A DNA stretch of 34,474 nt, from assembly GCA_028874315.1 (NCBI GenBank), contig JAPPKM010000046.1, forward strand, positions 364 through 34,837. The letters are read 5' to 3'. The position numbers and the translations under genes are program-made. Origin of the DNA: Chloroflexota bacterium. Lineage in GTDB: Bacteria; Chloroflexota; UBA11872. Below the pieces are notes generated by a model. That model was not told the origin of the DNA and made no database searches. It saw only the letters and a list, made by a program, of their open reading frames with translations. The number at the start of each line of letters is the position of its first letter. The first letter of the stretch is position 1. Below are positions 7,404 to 14,331 of the stretch, piece by piece.

Positions 7404-8819
7404 CTAGGGAAGTTCGAACCTTCCCGTGGACTTCACCGCGTCGCCTTCAACCGTCCATATCTCGATGGGTCCGGACACGTCGCCGTGCTCGTCAAAGTCC
7501 ACGGGACCGGAGGCGCCCTCGTAGTTGATGTCCATGCCGCTTGCGATTAGGGCCAAGGCCTTCTGAATGCCGGCAGCGCCAGGGCCAACCACTTCACCTG
7601 GTGGATTGGCCACATCGCGCAGCGCGTCGCGGATGGCTACGGAGTCGGTCGTCGTACCGGCCCTGGCCGCGGCAAGCGCGATCAGGACCACGGCGTCGTA
7701 GGTTTCAGCCAGGTACGGCTCCTGAGGCGCTTCCACGCCGAACGTCAGGGTGTAGGCGTTGTAGAAGGCCTGGCGATCGGGGCTGTCAGGAGCTCCGGGT
7801 GCGGTGCCGAGGGTACCGTCGAGTTTGCCACCGCCGATGGCATTGACCATGTCATCGGACTTCACGCCGTCCACGAAGAGGAAGGTGCTGGCGTAGTCAC
7901 CTTCGAGGGCCTCGCGGAGGTAGATCTCGGCCTGTCCGGGATAGCTCATGGTGACCAGAACGTCTGGGTTGCCTTCCGTGGCCTTTTCGAGTTCGGAAGT
8001 GAACGTGGGCTGACTGTCCTCGTGGGGAACCGAAGCCGTGACTGTCCCACCGAGTTCCGTGAACGTCTGGGTGAATCGCTCGGCCAAACCCTGGCCGTAG
8101 GCGTTGTTGATGTACATGATCCCGGCGCTCTTGTAGCCCTGTTCCCATGCCAATCGGCCCAACACAACGCCTTGCGCCGCGTCGGACACGGTCGTGCGGA
8201 ACAGGAAGTCATCGTCTTCCAACGCCGTGATGCTCGGCGCCGTGGACGAATGCGAGATCTGCAGTGTCTGATTCGGAGCCGTGACCGACGTCGCCACCGG
8301 AATCGTGACTCCGCTGGCGAGCGCGCCGACGATGGCCGCCACGTTTTCAACATCCACCAGCGCGCGGGCCGAATCGACACCCTGTACAGGGTTCACGCCG
8401 GTGTCGCGGTTGATGATTACTACCGAACCACCCTGGATTCCACCAGCGCGGTTGACGTGGCTGGCAGCGAGATCAGCCGCGTTGCCGTGCGAAACGCCGA
8501 AGTATGACAGCGAACCAGTGAGGGCGTTGAGGTGCCCGATGATCAGCGGTGGCAGCGTCTGCGCTTCCTGCATGACCTCGACGGTGACCTGCCGGACAAC
8601 CTCGACTGGTTTTTCGACCTCGACAACACGAACGACTTCCTGGACCACCGGCCTTTCGACCTCGACGGTGACCAGTTTCTCGACTTCGACCGTGACCTGT
8701 CGCTCAACCTCGACGGTCCTGACAACCTCGCTGGGAGCGCTTTCGCTCTCGCCGCATGCCGCCAAGACGAAGGCAAACACGGCGGTCAGCGCGATCGCGA
8801 TTTTGAAACCTCTAAACAT
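7404..8819 (-). CDS. Branched-chain amino-acid type ABC transporter substrate-binding lipoprotein
   Basis: This is a periplasmic-binding-protein type I receptor (Leu/Ile/Val-binding family) of 471 residues, very likely the ligand-capture subunit for the adjacent LivGFHM. The N-terminus is a lipoprotein signal (MFRGFKIAIALTAVFAFVLAACG). It is followed by a tether of about 60 residues built from VEVE/VTVEV repeats, then the ligand-binding fold beginning PLIIGHLNALTGSLSYFG. Later segments such as NRAGGIQGG and YDAVVLIALA are family-typical. ATG 8819 is chosen over the track's 8882 because AAAGGG lies 7 nt upstream and the signal peptide then begins correctly. It is transcribed towards the transporter operon, from its own promoter, so receptor and transporter can be controlled separately. 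The ligand is unknown. Confidence 0.9.
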   Translation of the reverse strand: MFRGFKIAIALTAVFAFVLAACGESESAPSEVVRTVEVERQVTVEVEKLVTVEVERPVVQEVVRVVEVEKPVEVVRQVTVEVMQEAQTLPPLIIGHLNALTGSLSYFGVSHGNAADLAASHVNRAGGIQGGSVVIINRDTGVNPVQGVDSARALVDVENVAAIVGALASGVTIPVATSVTAPNQTLQISHSSTAPSITALEDDDFLFRTTVSDAAQGVVLGRLAWEQGYKSAGIMYINNAYGQGLAERFTQTFTELGGTVTASVPHEDSQPTFTSELEKATEGNPDVLVTMSYPGQAEIYLREALEGDYASTFLFVDGVKSDDMVNAIGGGKLDGTLGTAPGAPDSPDRQAFYNAYTLTFGVEAPQEPYLAETYDAVVLIALAAARAGTTTDSVAIRDALRDVANPPGEVVGPGAAGIQKALALIASGMDINYEGASGPVDFDEHGDVSGPIEIWTVEGDAVKSTGRFELP

Positions 8820-8930
8820 CAATCTGCCCTTTCCATGGCCAATTCGTCCGTGTAAGTGGCTAAGAGCGCCGGACATTCGCATCCGGCCAAGCCAAATCTA
8901 CTACGCAGGTGAGGTCTAGCCGCGTCGCAA

Positions 8931-9989
8931 TCATGCGCGCGCCGAGACTGCCGTGGCGGCGTCCGCAGCCGCGGCCAGGACGTCCGTCGCCTCGTCAATA
9001 TCCGCGTCGCTGACCTGATGGTGCGTGACCAGGCGGAACATGTCGCCACGGGCGCCGCCGACACCTACACCGCGCTTGGCGGCCTCCTCAACGAAGACCT
9101 CCAGATTGAGGACGTCCGGATTCCACGTCACGAAGATCAGGTTGGTGTACACAGGTGAAATCAGACGCAGACCGGGCAAGTCGTCGATCACGTCGCCTAG
9201 CTGTTTCGCGCGACGGTGATCGTCGGCTAGACGACCGGGTCCTTCACGCAGGGCAATCAGACCTGCCGCCGCCATGACCCCGGCCTGCCGCATACCGCCG
9301 CCGACAAGCTGGCGGGTACGTCGAGCGCGCTCGACGAGGTCACCCGACCCAACGACCATTGAGCCGAAGGGCGCCCCGAGCCCTTTGGACAAACAGAACT
9401 GCACGGTATCGGCGCCGTCGGCCAGAGCCGAGACCGGAACATCGAGTGCCGCGGCGGCATTGAAGATACGCGCCCCGTCAATGTGCAGCCGCAGACCGTG
9501 CTGCATAGCCAGCGACGAGAGTTCTTGCATGACCGCGGGACCCCAGGCCACACCGCCTCGCCGGTTGTGCGTGTTCTCGGTCCAAATGACCGCCGGATTG
9601 AGCGAGTGCGTGGTCAGGGGACCGAGATGAGGCTCGACGTCTTCAGGTGTAAGCCAGCCGGGCGTCTGGATCGGAATGACGCTGCACCCGGCCAATGCGG
9701 CAAAGCCACCGGCTTCGGCCAGGGTTACATGCGATTCGGGATCAACCAGCAGTGTGTCGCCGCGGCGCGAGAGCGTAAGCAGGCTGACCAGGTTGCCCAT
9801 GGTGCCGCTGGTCACGAACAAGGCGGCTTCCTTGCCGAGGATCTCGGCGGCGAGACCTTCCAGCTCGCGGACGGTCGGGTCCTCGCCGCCCAGGTCGTCG
9901 CCCACCACGGCTCGGGCCATGGCCTCGCGCATCTCCTCGGTGGGTGTGGTCTGCGTGTCGCTGCGAAGTTCGATGCGAAACGGCGGCAC
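8931..9989 (-). CDS. ltaE: Low-specificity threonine aldolase (PLP-dependent)
   Basis: This is a PLP-dependent beta-eliminating lyase-family enzyme that cleaves threonine or allo-threonine to glycine and acetaldehyde in the cytosol. Family markers are LRSDTQTTPT at the N-terminus, His87 in ESHV (stacks on PLP), HIDGAR with Asp171, and the PLP lysine Lys202 in CLSKGLGAPFGS. The track starts at 10103, but GTG 9989 has GGAGG 5 nt upstream and places the N-terminal motif where the family has it (352 residues). The longer reading would also run close to the SRP RNA. It is probably monocistronic, divergent from the SRP RNA/dnaX block. Related family members act on other beta-hydroxy amino acids, so specificity is not fixed. 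Confidence 0.9.
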   Translation of the reverse strand: MPPFRIELRSDTQTTPTEEMREAMARAVVGDDLGGEDPTVRELEGLAAEILGKEAALFVTSGTMGNLVSLLTLSRRGDTLLVDPESHVTLAEAGGFAALAGCSVIPIQTPGWLTPEDVEPHLGPLTTHSLNPAVIWTENTHNRRGGVAWGPAVMQELSSLAMQHGLRLHIDGARIFNAAAALDVPVSALADGADTVQFCLSKGLGAPFGSMVVGSGDLVERARRTRQLVGGGMRQAGVMAAAGLIALREGPGRLADDHRRAKQLGDVIDDLPGLRLISPVYTNLIFVTWNPDVLNLEVFVEEAAKRGVGVGGARGDMFRLVTHHQVSDADIDEATDVLAAAADAATAVSARA

Positions 9990-9994
9990 GATGG

Positions 9995-9999
9995 CCTCC
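9995..9999 (-). promoter_or_regulatory. Ribosome binding site that sets the ltaE start
   Basis: On the minus strand GGAGG lies 5 nt before GTG 9989. This is the only well-placed Shine-Dalgarno near the conserved N-terminus, so it moves the start 114 bp downstream of the track ORF. Confidence 0.65.
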
Positions 10000-10074
10000 G
10001 GCCGAGACTGGCGAATAACGGCCATTCTAGTGGCACAGCCCCAGGCCATGGTGAAGTGGCGATGATCGGCCCGA

Positions 10075-10103
10075 TTGACCACCAGACAGGTGCATGCCAC
10101 CAT
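10075..10103 (+). promoter_or_regulatory. Possible promoter of the SRP RNA
   Basis: TTGACC (10075-10080) resembles a -35 box. A poor -10 candidate, CACCAT (10098-10103), lies 17 nt later. It would place the transcription start near 10110, which matches the 5' end inferred from RNA pairing. The -10 match is weak, so this is tentative. Confidence 0.3.
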
Positions 10104-10109
10104 CAGCTT

Positions 10110-10381
10110 GAGGCCGTGCTAGGTGGGGAACTAGCGGTGCCCTCACGCCGCAATCCGCTACAGCGGGCTGAATCCCCGCCTGAGGGCCGACCGTAACGTG
10201 TCTGCCGCCGACGCTCGGTAGTGAACGCCGGGCCTCGTGCGACGAAGGCCTTCCAACCCCGTCAGGTCCGAGAGGAAGCAGCGGTACGAAGCCCCCTTCG
10301 GGCGCCGCGAGTCCACCTGGCCGGAGCCGCGGCCCGACGGTAAGGCGTTGTTGGACGGTTCGACGGCGGGTGCGCGGCCTC
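10110..10381 (+). ncRNA. ffs: Signal recognition particle RNA, large type with Alu domain
   Basis: This is the RNA scaffold of the signal recognition particle, which binds Ffh and targets nascent membrane proteins. The S-domain core GTCAGGTCCGAGAGGAAGCAGC is at 10261-10282 with a GAGA (GNRA) tetraloop. Upstream, GTGCTAGGTGGGGAACTAGC, then GCAATCCGCTACAGCGGG and TGAATCCCCGCC match the Alu domain of the Bacillus subtilis scRNA. The ends pair (GAGGCC at 10110 with GGCCTC at 10376), and the arms between Alu and S domains are broadly complementary. The inferred length is about 272 nt, close to the Bacillus RNA and far longer than the ~114-nt E. coli 4.5S RNA. It lies immediately before dnaX, a common bacterial arrangement. 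Exact ends are inferred from pairing. Confidence 0.93.
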
Positions 10382-10410
10382 TATCTCTATCATGACGCAC
10401 ACGTCAGGCT

Positions 10411-10416
10411 GGGAGG
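10411..10416 (+). promoter_or_regulatory. Ribosome binding site that sets the dnaX start
   Basis: GGGAGG lies 5 nt before the in-frame GTG at 10422. The alternative ATG at 10392 has no Shine-Dalgarno and begins only 10 nt after the SRP RNA. Confidence 0.6.
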
Positions 10417-10421
10417 CTCCC

Positions 10422-12068
10422 GTGGCCGCGTCGCGTCCGCCGTCGTTTCAGGCCCTGTACAACCGCTACCGCCCGCAGCGGTTCGATGCGTTGATTGGCC
10501 AGGAGCACGTGGTTCGGACCCTCCAGAACGCCCTGGTCCACAACCGGCTCAGTCACGCCTACTTGTTCTCGGGCGAGCGGGGCACCGGCAAGACCACTGC
10601 CGCTCGGTTGTTGGCCAAGGCGGTCAACTGTCTGGAAGGCATCCAGGCAGAAACGTGCGGGCGCTGTGATCACTGCCAAGCCATAGCCAACGGCTCTTTT
10701 CTGGATCTGATCGAAATGGACGCGGCATCCCACCGCGGAATCGATGACATCCGAGAGATTCGCGAACTTACGCAGTTCGCGCCGGGAGCGGGACGTTATC
10801 GGGTCTACATCATCGACGAGGTCCACCAGCTGTCAGCGCCGGCAAAAGACGCGCTGTTGAAGACGCTGGAGGAACCCCCACCACAGACACTTTTCGTGCT
10901 GGCGACGACGGAGCCGCACCGGGTGCCGGCCACTATCCGGTCGCGCACGCAGCATCTGACTTTTCGTCGCATCGGCATACTTGAACTCATTGCGCAACTT
11001 CGCGCAATTGCCGAGGCCGAGCGCGCAGCAATCGAAGAAGCCGCGCTGCATACGCTGGCTCGGAATGCCGGCGGCAGTTCGCGCGACGCCGTGAGCCTCC
11101 TGGACCAGGCCCTGGCCTACAGCGATAACAACGCCACGGCCGACGCTGTCAATTCCATGCTGGGCCTGACCGGGCGCGACGCGGTGATTGAATTGCTTGG
11201 CCACCTGGTGGACGGCGACGCCGCGGCCGGGCTGCAAGCGATCGCACGCGCCATCGAGGCCGGCACGAGTCCCAACACCCTACGCCAACAGATGATCGAC
11301 ATTCTGCGCGACATCCTGATTCTGAAGTCTCTGCCCGAAACGACCGCCGTGGGTCACCTGACGGAGGACGAGGCTTTCGAATTGACGCGGCGAACCGAAC
11401 ACTCGACCTTGCGCGACATCGTGCGCACCCTGGAGGTGTTTGCAGAACCTGACCCGCCATCGCGGACCGGCGTGGACGCCACGCTAGAACTCGAGCTGGC
11501 ATTTGCGCGCGCGGTTCTCGCAATTTCCGAATCTCTCGACGTCACGACCGCAGCTTCACCTGCAAATGAGACACGCGGCGCGGTGCGCCAAGAGCCAGCG
11601 CGGCCAGCCGCGGACGCGTCGCGTGCCTCCAGGGAGCCGCAGCCAGAGCCGTCACCGGCATCCCCCGCGCAGCACACGAAGGTAGCGGACGGAGAACTTT
11701 CCGCAGCCACAATTGCCGCCCACAAGGACGACTGGGTGTCTCTGATTCGCCAGGAGTCTCGTGAGATTGCCCCCTACGTCGGCGAAGCGGAGGTTCTGGA
11801 CTTTGCCGACGGAACCGTGACGCTTGGCTATCGCAGCCGGTTTCTGTTCGACCGCGTGCAGCAGCCGGACGCCCAGCGCCGAGTCGCGCGGGCGCTATCG
11901 CAAGTGTTCGGCCGTCCGATTCAGATTCGTAACGATCAACGGAGCGCGTCGGCGCCAAATCGACGCCCTTCATCCGAGTCTTCGGTCGACGATGATCCAG
12001 TCGTACGAGTCGCGATGCGCGAGTATGGGGCCACGCCCCTTTCAGGCAAGCCCGCAACAGGAGGTTGA
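10422..12068 (+). CDS. dnaX: DNA polymerase III subunit gamma/tau
   Basis: This is the clamp-loader ATPase subunit of the replicative polymerase. The AAA+ module starts with YNRYRPQRFDALIGQ and has Walker A GERGTGKTTA (about residues 51-60). A four-cysteine zinc site follows (Cys70, 79, 82, 85 in NC...ETCGRCDHC), then Walker B VYIIDEVHQLS and sensor/SRC segment ATIRSRTQHLTF. A helical lid and oligomerisation region come next, then a Ser/Ala/Pro-rich linker and a C-terminal domain. GTG 10422 (548 residues) is preferred to the track's ATG 10392. I see no A-rich slippery heptamer, so gamma by programmed frameshift is not evident. It precedes ybaB and recR in the conserved dnaX-ybaB-recR order, and its last codons carry the ybaB ribosome site. 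Confidence 0.95.
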   Translation: MAASRPPSFQALYNRYRPQRFDALIGQEHVVRTLQNALVHNRLSHAYLFSGERGTGKTTAARLLAKAVNCLEGIQAETCGRCDHCQAIANGSFLDLIEMDAASHRGIDDIREIRELTQFAPGAGRYRVYIIDEVHQLSAPAKDALLKTLEEPPPQTLFVLATTEPHRVPATIRSRTQHLTFRRIGILELIAQLRAIAEAERAAIEEAALHTLARNAGGSSRDAVSLLDQALAYSDNNATADAVNSMLGLTGRDAVIELLGHLVDGDAAAGLQAIARAIEAGTSPNTLRQQMIDILRDILILKSLPETTAVGHLTEDEAFELTRRTEHSTLRDIVRTLEVFAEPDPPSRTGVDATLELELAFARAVLAISESLDVTTAASPANETRGAVRQEPARPAADASRASREPQPEPSPASPAQHTKVADGELSAATIAAHKDDWVSLIRQESREIAPYVGEAEVLDFADGTVTLGYRSRFLFDRVQQPDAQRRVARALSQVFGRPIQIRNDQRSASAPNRRPSSESSVDDDPVVRVAMREYGATPLSGKPATGG

Positions 12069-12071
12069 TTC

Positions 12072-12368
12072 GTGTCGATGAAGATGTTCCGGCAATTTCA
12101 AAAGCAAATGGAGAAAGTCCAGGACGAACTCAAGGCCATGACCGTCGAGGCCAAGTCCGGCGGCGGTGCCATCACCGTGGTGGCCACCGGGGACCAGCGC
12201 GTTGTCTCGATCGACATTGACCCGTCGGTCGTCGATCCCGAGGACACCGAGTTCCTGGCCGAGATGGTGCTGGTTGCGGTGAACGATGCGATGGAGCAGT
12301 CGCAGGAGTTGGCCAAGAGCAAGCTTGGCGGGCTAACCGGCGGTCTGAAAATCCCAGGCCTCGGCTAA
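12072..12368 (+). CDS. ybaB: YbaB/EbfC family nucleoid-associated protein
   Basis: This is a small (98 residues) DNA-binding nucleoid protein of the YbaB/EbfC family, usually dimeric and placed between dnaX and recR, as here. The N-terminal helix KMFRQFQKQMEKVQDELKAM, the beta hairpin GAITVVATGDQRVVSIDIDPSVV and the C-terminal AVNDAMEQSQELAKSKLGGLTGGL with Gly-rich tail match the family along the full length. The start is GTG 12072 with AGGAGG 7 nt upstream, located across the dnaX stop, 3 bp from it. Translational coupling to dnaX is likely. Confidence 0.95.
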   Translation: MSMKMFRQFQKQMEKVQDELKAMTVEAKSGGGAITVVATGDQRVVSIDIDPSVVDPEDTEFLAEMVLVAVNDAMEQSQELAKSKLGGLTGGLKIPGLG

Positions 12369-12371
12369 GGC

Positions 12372-12974
12372 GTGGCGGACCCGCTCCCGCGCGCGGTCAC
12401 GCGGCTCATTGAGGAATTGGCGCGTCTCCCGACTATCGGGCCCAAAACGGCGCAGCGTCTGGCCTTCTTTCTCTTGCGGGGGTCGTCTGGACAGGCACGG
12501 ACGCTGGGGACAGCCGTCGCGTCGCTGCATGAGGGCATTCAGACGTGCGAGCGTTGCCGGAACTTCGCGGACGTCAATCCGTGTGCCATCTGCCAAGACC
12601 CGACTCGCAACACAGCGCTGATCTGTGTGGTGGAGGACCCGCTGGACCTGGTAGCCATTGAAAACTCCGGAGGGTTCAACGGGCTGTATCACGTTCTGCA
12701 CGGCACGATATCGCCGCTTGACGGGATTGGGCCGGACGATCTGACGATCGACCTCTTGGTCCGGCGCGCCGGGCGCGACGGAATCGGAGAGATTGTGGTG
12801 GCCACCAACGCAACGATCGAGGGCGACGCCACAGCCATGGAGATTCGGCTGCGGCTCAGCGACCTTGGAGTCCGGGTCACCCGACTCGCGCGCGGACTCG
12901 CCACCGGTGGAGACATCGAGTACGTTGACGCCGCAACCATCGCGCAGGCGTTGGAGGGTCGTCGTGAGATCTGA
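12372..12974 (+). CDS. recR: Recombination mediator protein RecR
   Basis: RecR acts with RecF/RecO to load RecA at gaps in recombinational repair. At 200 residues it has normal length. The N-terminal helix-hairpin-helix is LARLPTIGPKTAQRLAFFLL. The zinc finger has Cys59, Cys62, Cys71 and Cys74. A Toprim domain follows (ICVVEDPLDLVAIENSG), and the C-terminal segment has TRLARGLATGGDIEYVD. The start is GTG 12372, 3 bp after ybaB. It overlaps the following metallo-hydrolase start by 11 bp, so the block SRP RNA-dnaX-ybaB-recR-hydrolase is probably one transcription unit. Confidence 0.96.
   Translation: MADPLPRAVTRLIEELARLPTIGPKTAQRLAFFLLRGSSGQARTLGTAVASLHEGIQTCERCRNFADVNPCAICQDPTRNTALICVVEDPLDLVAIENSGGFNGLYHVLHGTISPLDGIGPDDLTIDLLVRRAGRDGIGEIVVATNATIEGDATAMEIRLRLSDLGVRVTRLARGLATGGDIEYVDAATIAQALEGRREI
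12953..12958 (+). promoter_or_regulatory. Ribosome binding site that sets the metallo-hydrolase start
   Basis: GGAGGG inside the 3' end of recR lies 5 nt before the in-frame GTG at 12964. This fixes the start well downstream of the track ORF start at 12793. Confidence 0.65.
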
Positions 12975-13692
12975 TCTTCAGGTCCAGCCAGACGCCGCGC
13001 CCGGCGGCCAATCAACGCGCTTGCGCTGGCTGGGTCACGCGACATTCCTGATCTCAAGCCCCGGCGGCGTGCAGTTGCTACTGGATCCGTTCAACGCCGA
13101 TCTCGGGTATCCGGTGCCCGAACTGCCATCGATCGACCTGATCGGAGTCAGCCACGAGCACGCCGACCACAACAACGTGGCACTCGCTCCGGGAGCGCCA
13201 AAGGTGGTGCGAGGCATTTCAGAGACCGGCTGGCATCCGGGCACCGTTTCGGTGGGGGACGTGACCCTCACCATGATCGGCGGCGCCTATCACGACGAGG
13301 TGCAGGGTCAACAGCGCGGGCGTACGGCGTTTATGTCTATTGAGATCGGCGGGCTTCGCCTGCTGCACCTCGGCGACCTTGGACACCGGCTCGACACCAA
13401 TCTGCTGGCTCAATGTCGCGGACATCAGGTGTTGCTAATCCCGGTCGGAGGTTTCTTCACGATCGATGGCGAGACGGCAGCCGCCACGATGGATGAGATT
13501 GGTCCAGCCCTGACCATACCGATGCACTATCGGACCGCGCGCCTCCCGGGACACCCGACGGCACCGCTCGCTGAGACCGGCTTCCTTGTTGGCCGCGAAG
13601 TGCGCCGCGTTGAGGACACGGAAATCGCATTGCGACCCGATGCCCTGCCGGCGCGGCCTGAGGTGGTCGTGCCGGCCGTCCCGGGCGGCTAG
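12964..13692 (+). CDS. UlaG-like MBL-fold metallo-hydrolase
   Basis: This is a 242-residue metallo-beta-lactamase-fold hydrolase of the small UlaG-like (Lactamase_B_3) group. It has RWLGHATFLI near the N-terminus, the metal motif SHEHADH (His64, His66, Asp68, His69), a further ligand region GGAYHDEV, HLGDLGH, and a late IPMHYRT His. These together form a complete two-metal site. GTG 12964 is supported by GGAGGG 5 nt upstream and gives an 11-bp overlap with recR. Members of this group include lactonases and many proteins of unknown substrate, so no specific reaction is claimed. It ends in a 4-bp stop-codon overlap (CTAG) with the convergent lipoprotein gene. Confidence 0.88.
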   Translation: MRSDLQVQPDAAPGGQSTRLRWLGHATFLISSPGGVQLLLDPFNADLGYPVPELPSIDLIGVSHEHADHNNVALAPGAPKVVRGISETGWHPGTVSVGDVTLTMIGGAYHDEVQGQQRGRTAFMSIEIGGLRLLHLGDLGHRLDTNLLAQCRGHQVLLIPVGGFFTIDGETAAATMDEIGPALTIPMHYRTARLPGHPTAPLAETGFLVGREVRRVEDTEIALRPDALPARPEVVVPAVPGG

Positions 13693-14243
13693 CTGCCGGG
13701 TCGACGCGGCGGCGGGCAGGTCACCTCAGCGTCCTTGGTCATATCGTCGAAGTGGGCTTCGCGGACGTTGCCGACCTCAACCGACGTAAGCCTGGCGGAT
13801 ACCCGCACTGGTTCCTGGACGAGACAACGCAGCGCCGACTCCCAGCGAAGCGTGACGCCGGCTCGCAGCCGCTCCGGCACCCAGGTGAGAGTCTTTATTT
13901 CGGGCGCTCTTCCACCAACCTCGCGCCCACCGGCGTTGGTAATTTTCGCACGAGTCGTGGGGCTGTAGTCCCGATCCGAACCGGCGTTCTCGGGCAGGGT
14001 CAGGCTGGTCTCCACCAGCACGTCCGTCAGTCCGATGTTCGTTACCAGCAGAATCACGTCCGTGCGGCTGGGACCGATTTCTTCGGTCTGAATCTCAAAA
14101 CGGAGTTCCGGCGCTGGGGTCGGGGTAGCAAGCGGCTCGGCCGTCGCCTCGCAGGCCGCTGCCACCAAGCCGACCGCCAGAGTGAGCAAGCCAGCCGTGG
14201 CTGGCCGCAGCCACCGGTTTCCCAATATCGCTCGTGCATTCAT
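13689..14243 (-). CDS. Small predicted lipoprotein of unknown function
   Basis: I do not recognise this 184-residue protein. It has an N-terminal signal with a hydrophobic core and a lipobox-like VAAAC (Cys31), then a Thr/Pro/Ala-rich spacer (PLATPTPAPE). The rest is about 140 residues predicted to be beta-rich (RFEIQTEEIGPSRTDVILLVTNIG, TDVLVETSLTLPENAG), resembling an immunoglobulin-like or 'DUF11-like' extracellular domain. That resemblance is only compositional. The start ATG at 14243 is plausible. It is convergent with the metallo-hydrolase (stop codons overlap) and divergent from the chromate transporter. Confidence 0.65.
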   Translation of the reverse strand: MNARAILGNRWLRPATAGLLTLAVGLVAAACEATAEPLATPTPAPELRFEIQTEEIGPSRTDVILLVTNIGLTDVLVETSLTLPENAGSDRDYSPTTRAKITNAGGREVGGRAPEIKTLTWVPERLRAGVTLRWESALRCLVQEPVRVSARLTSVEVGNVREAHFDDMTKDAEVTCPPPRRPGS

Positions 14244-14331
14244 GACATAGAGCTTAGTGCAGAATGCGCCGCGATCGGGACATATCGTTAGACGCCCGCA
14301 ATAAGCGAGGTCACGTCAGATCGAACGCCCT

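Noticed and set aside
10130-10190. Hairpin-rich leader upstream of ltaE, considered as a riboswitch on the minus strand
   Set aside because: On the plus strand it matches the Alu domain of large SRP RNA, which explains the structure fully.
10422-12068. Programmed frameshift in dnaX to make gamma
   Set aside because: I found no A-rich slippery heptamer with a downstream hairpin; the longest A run seen is four bases.
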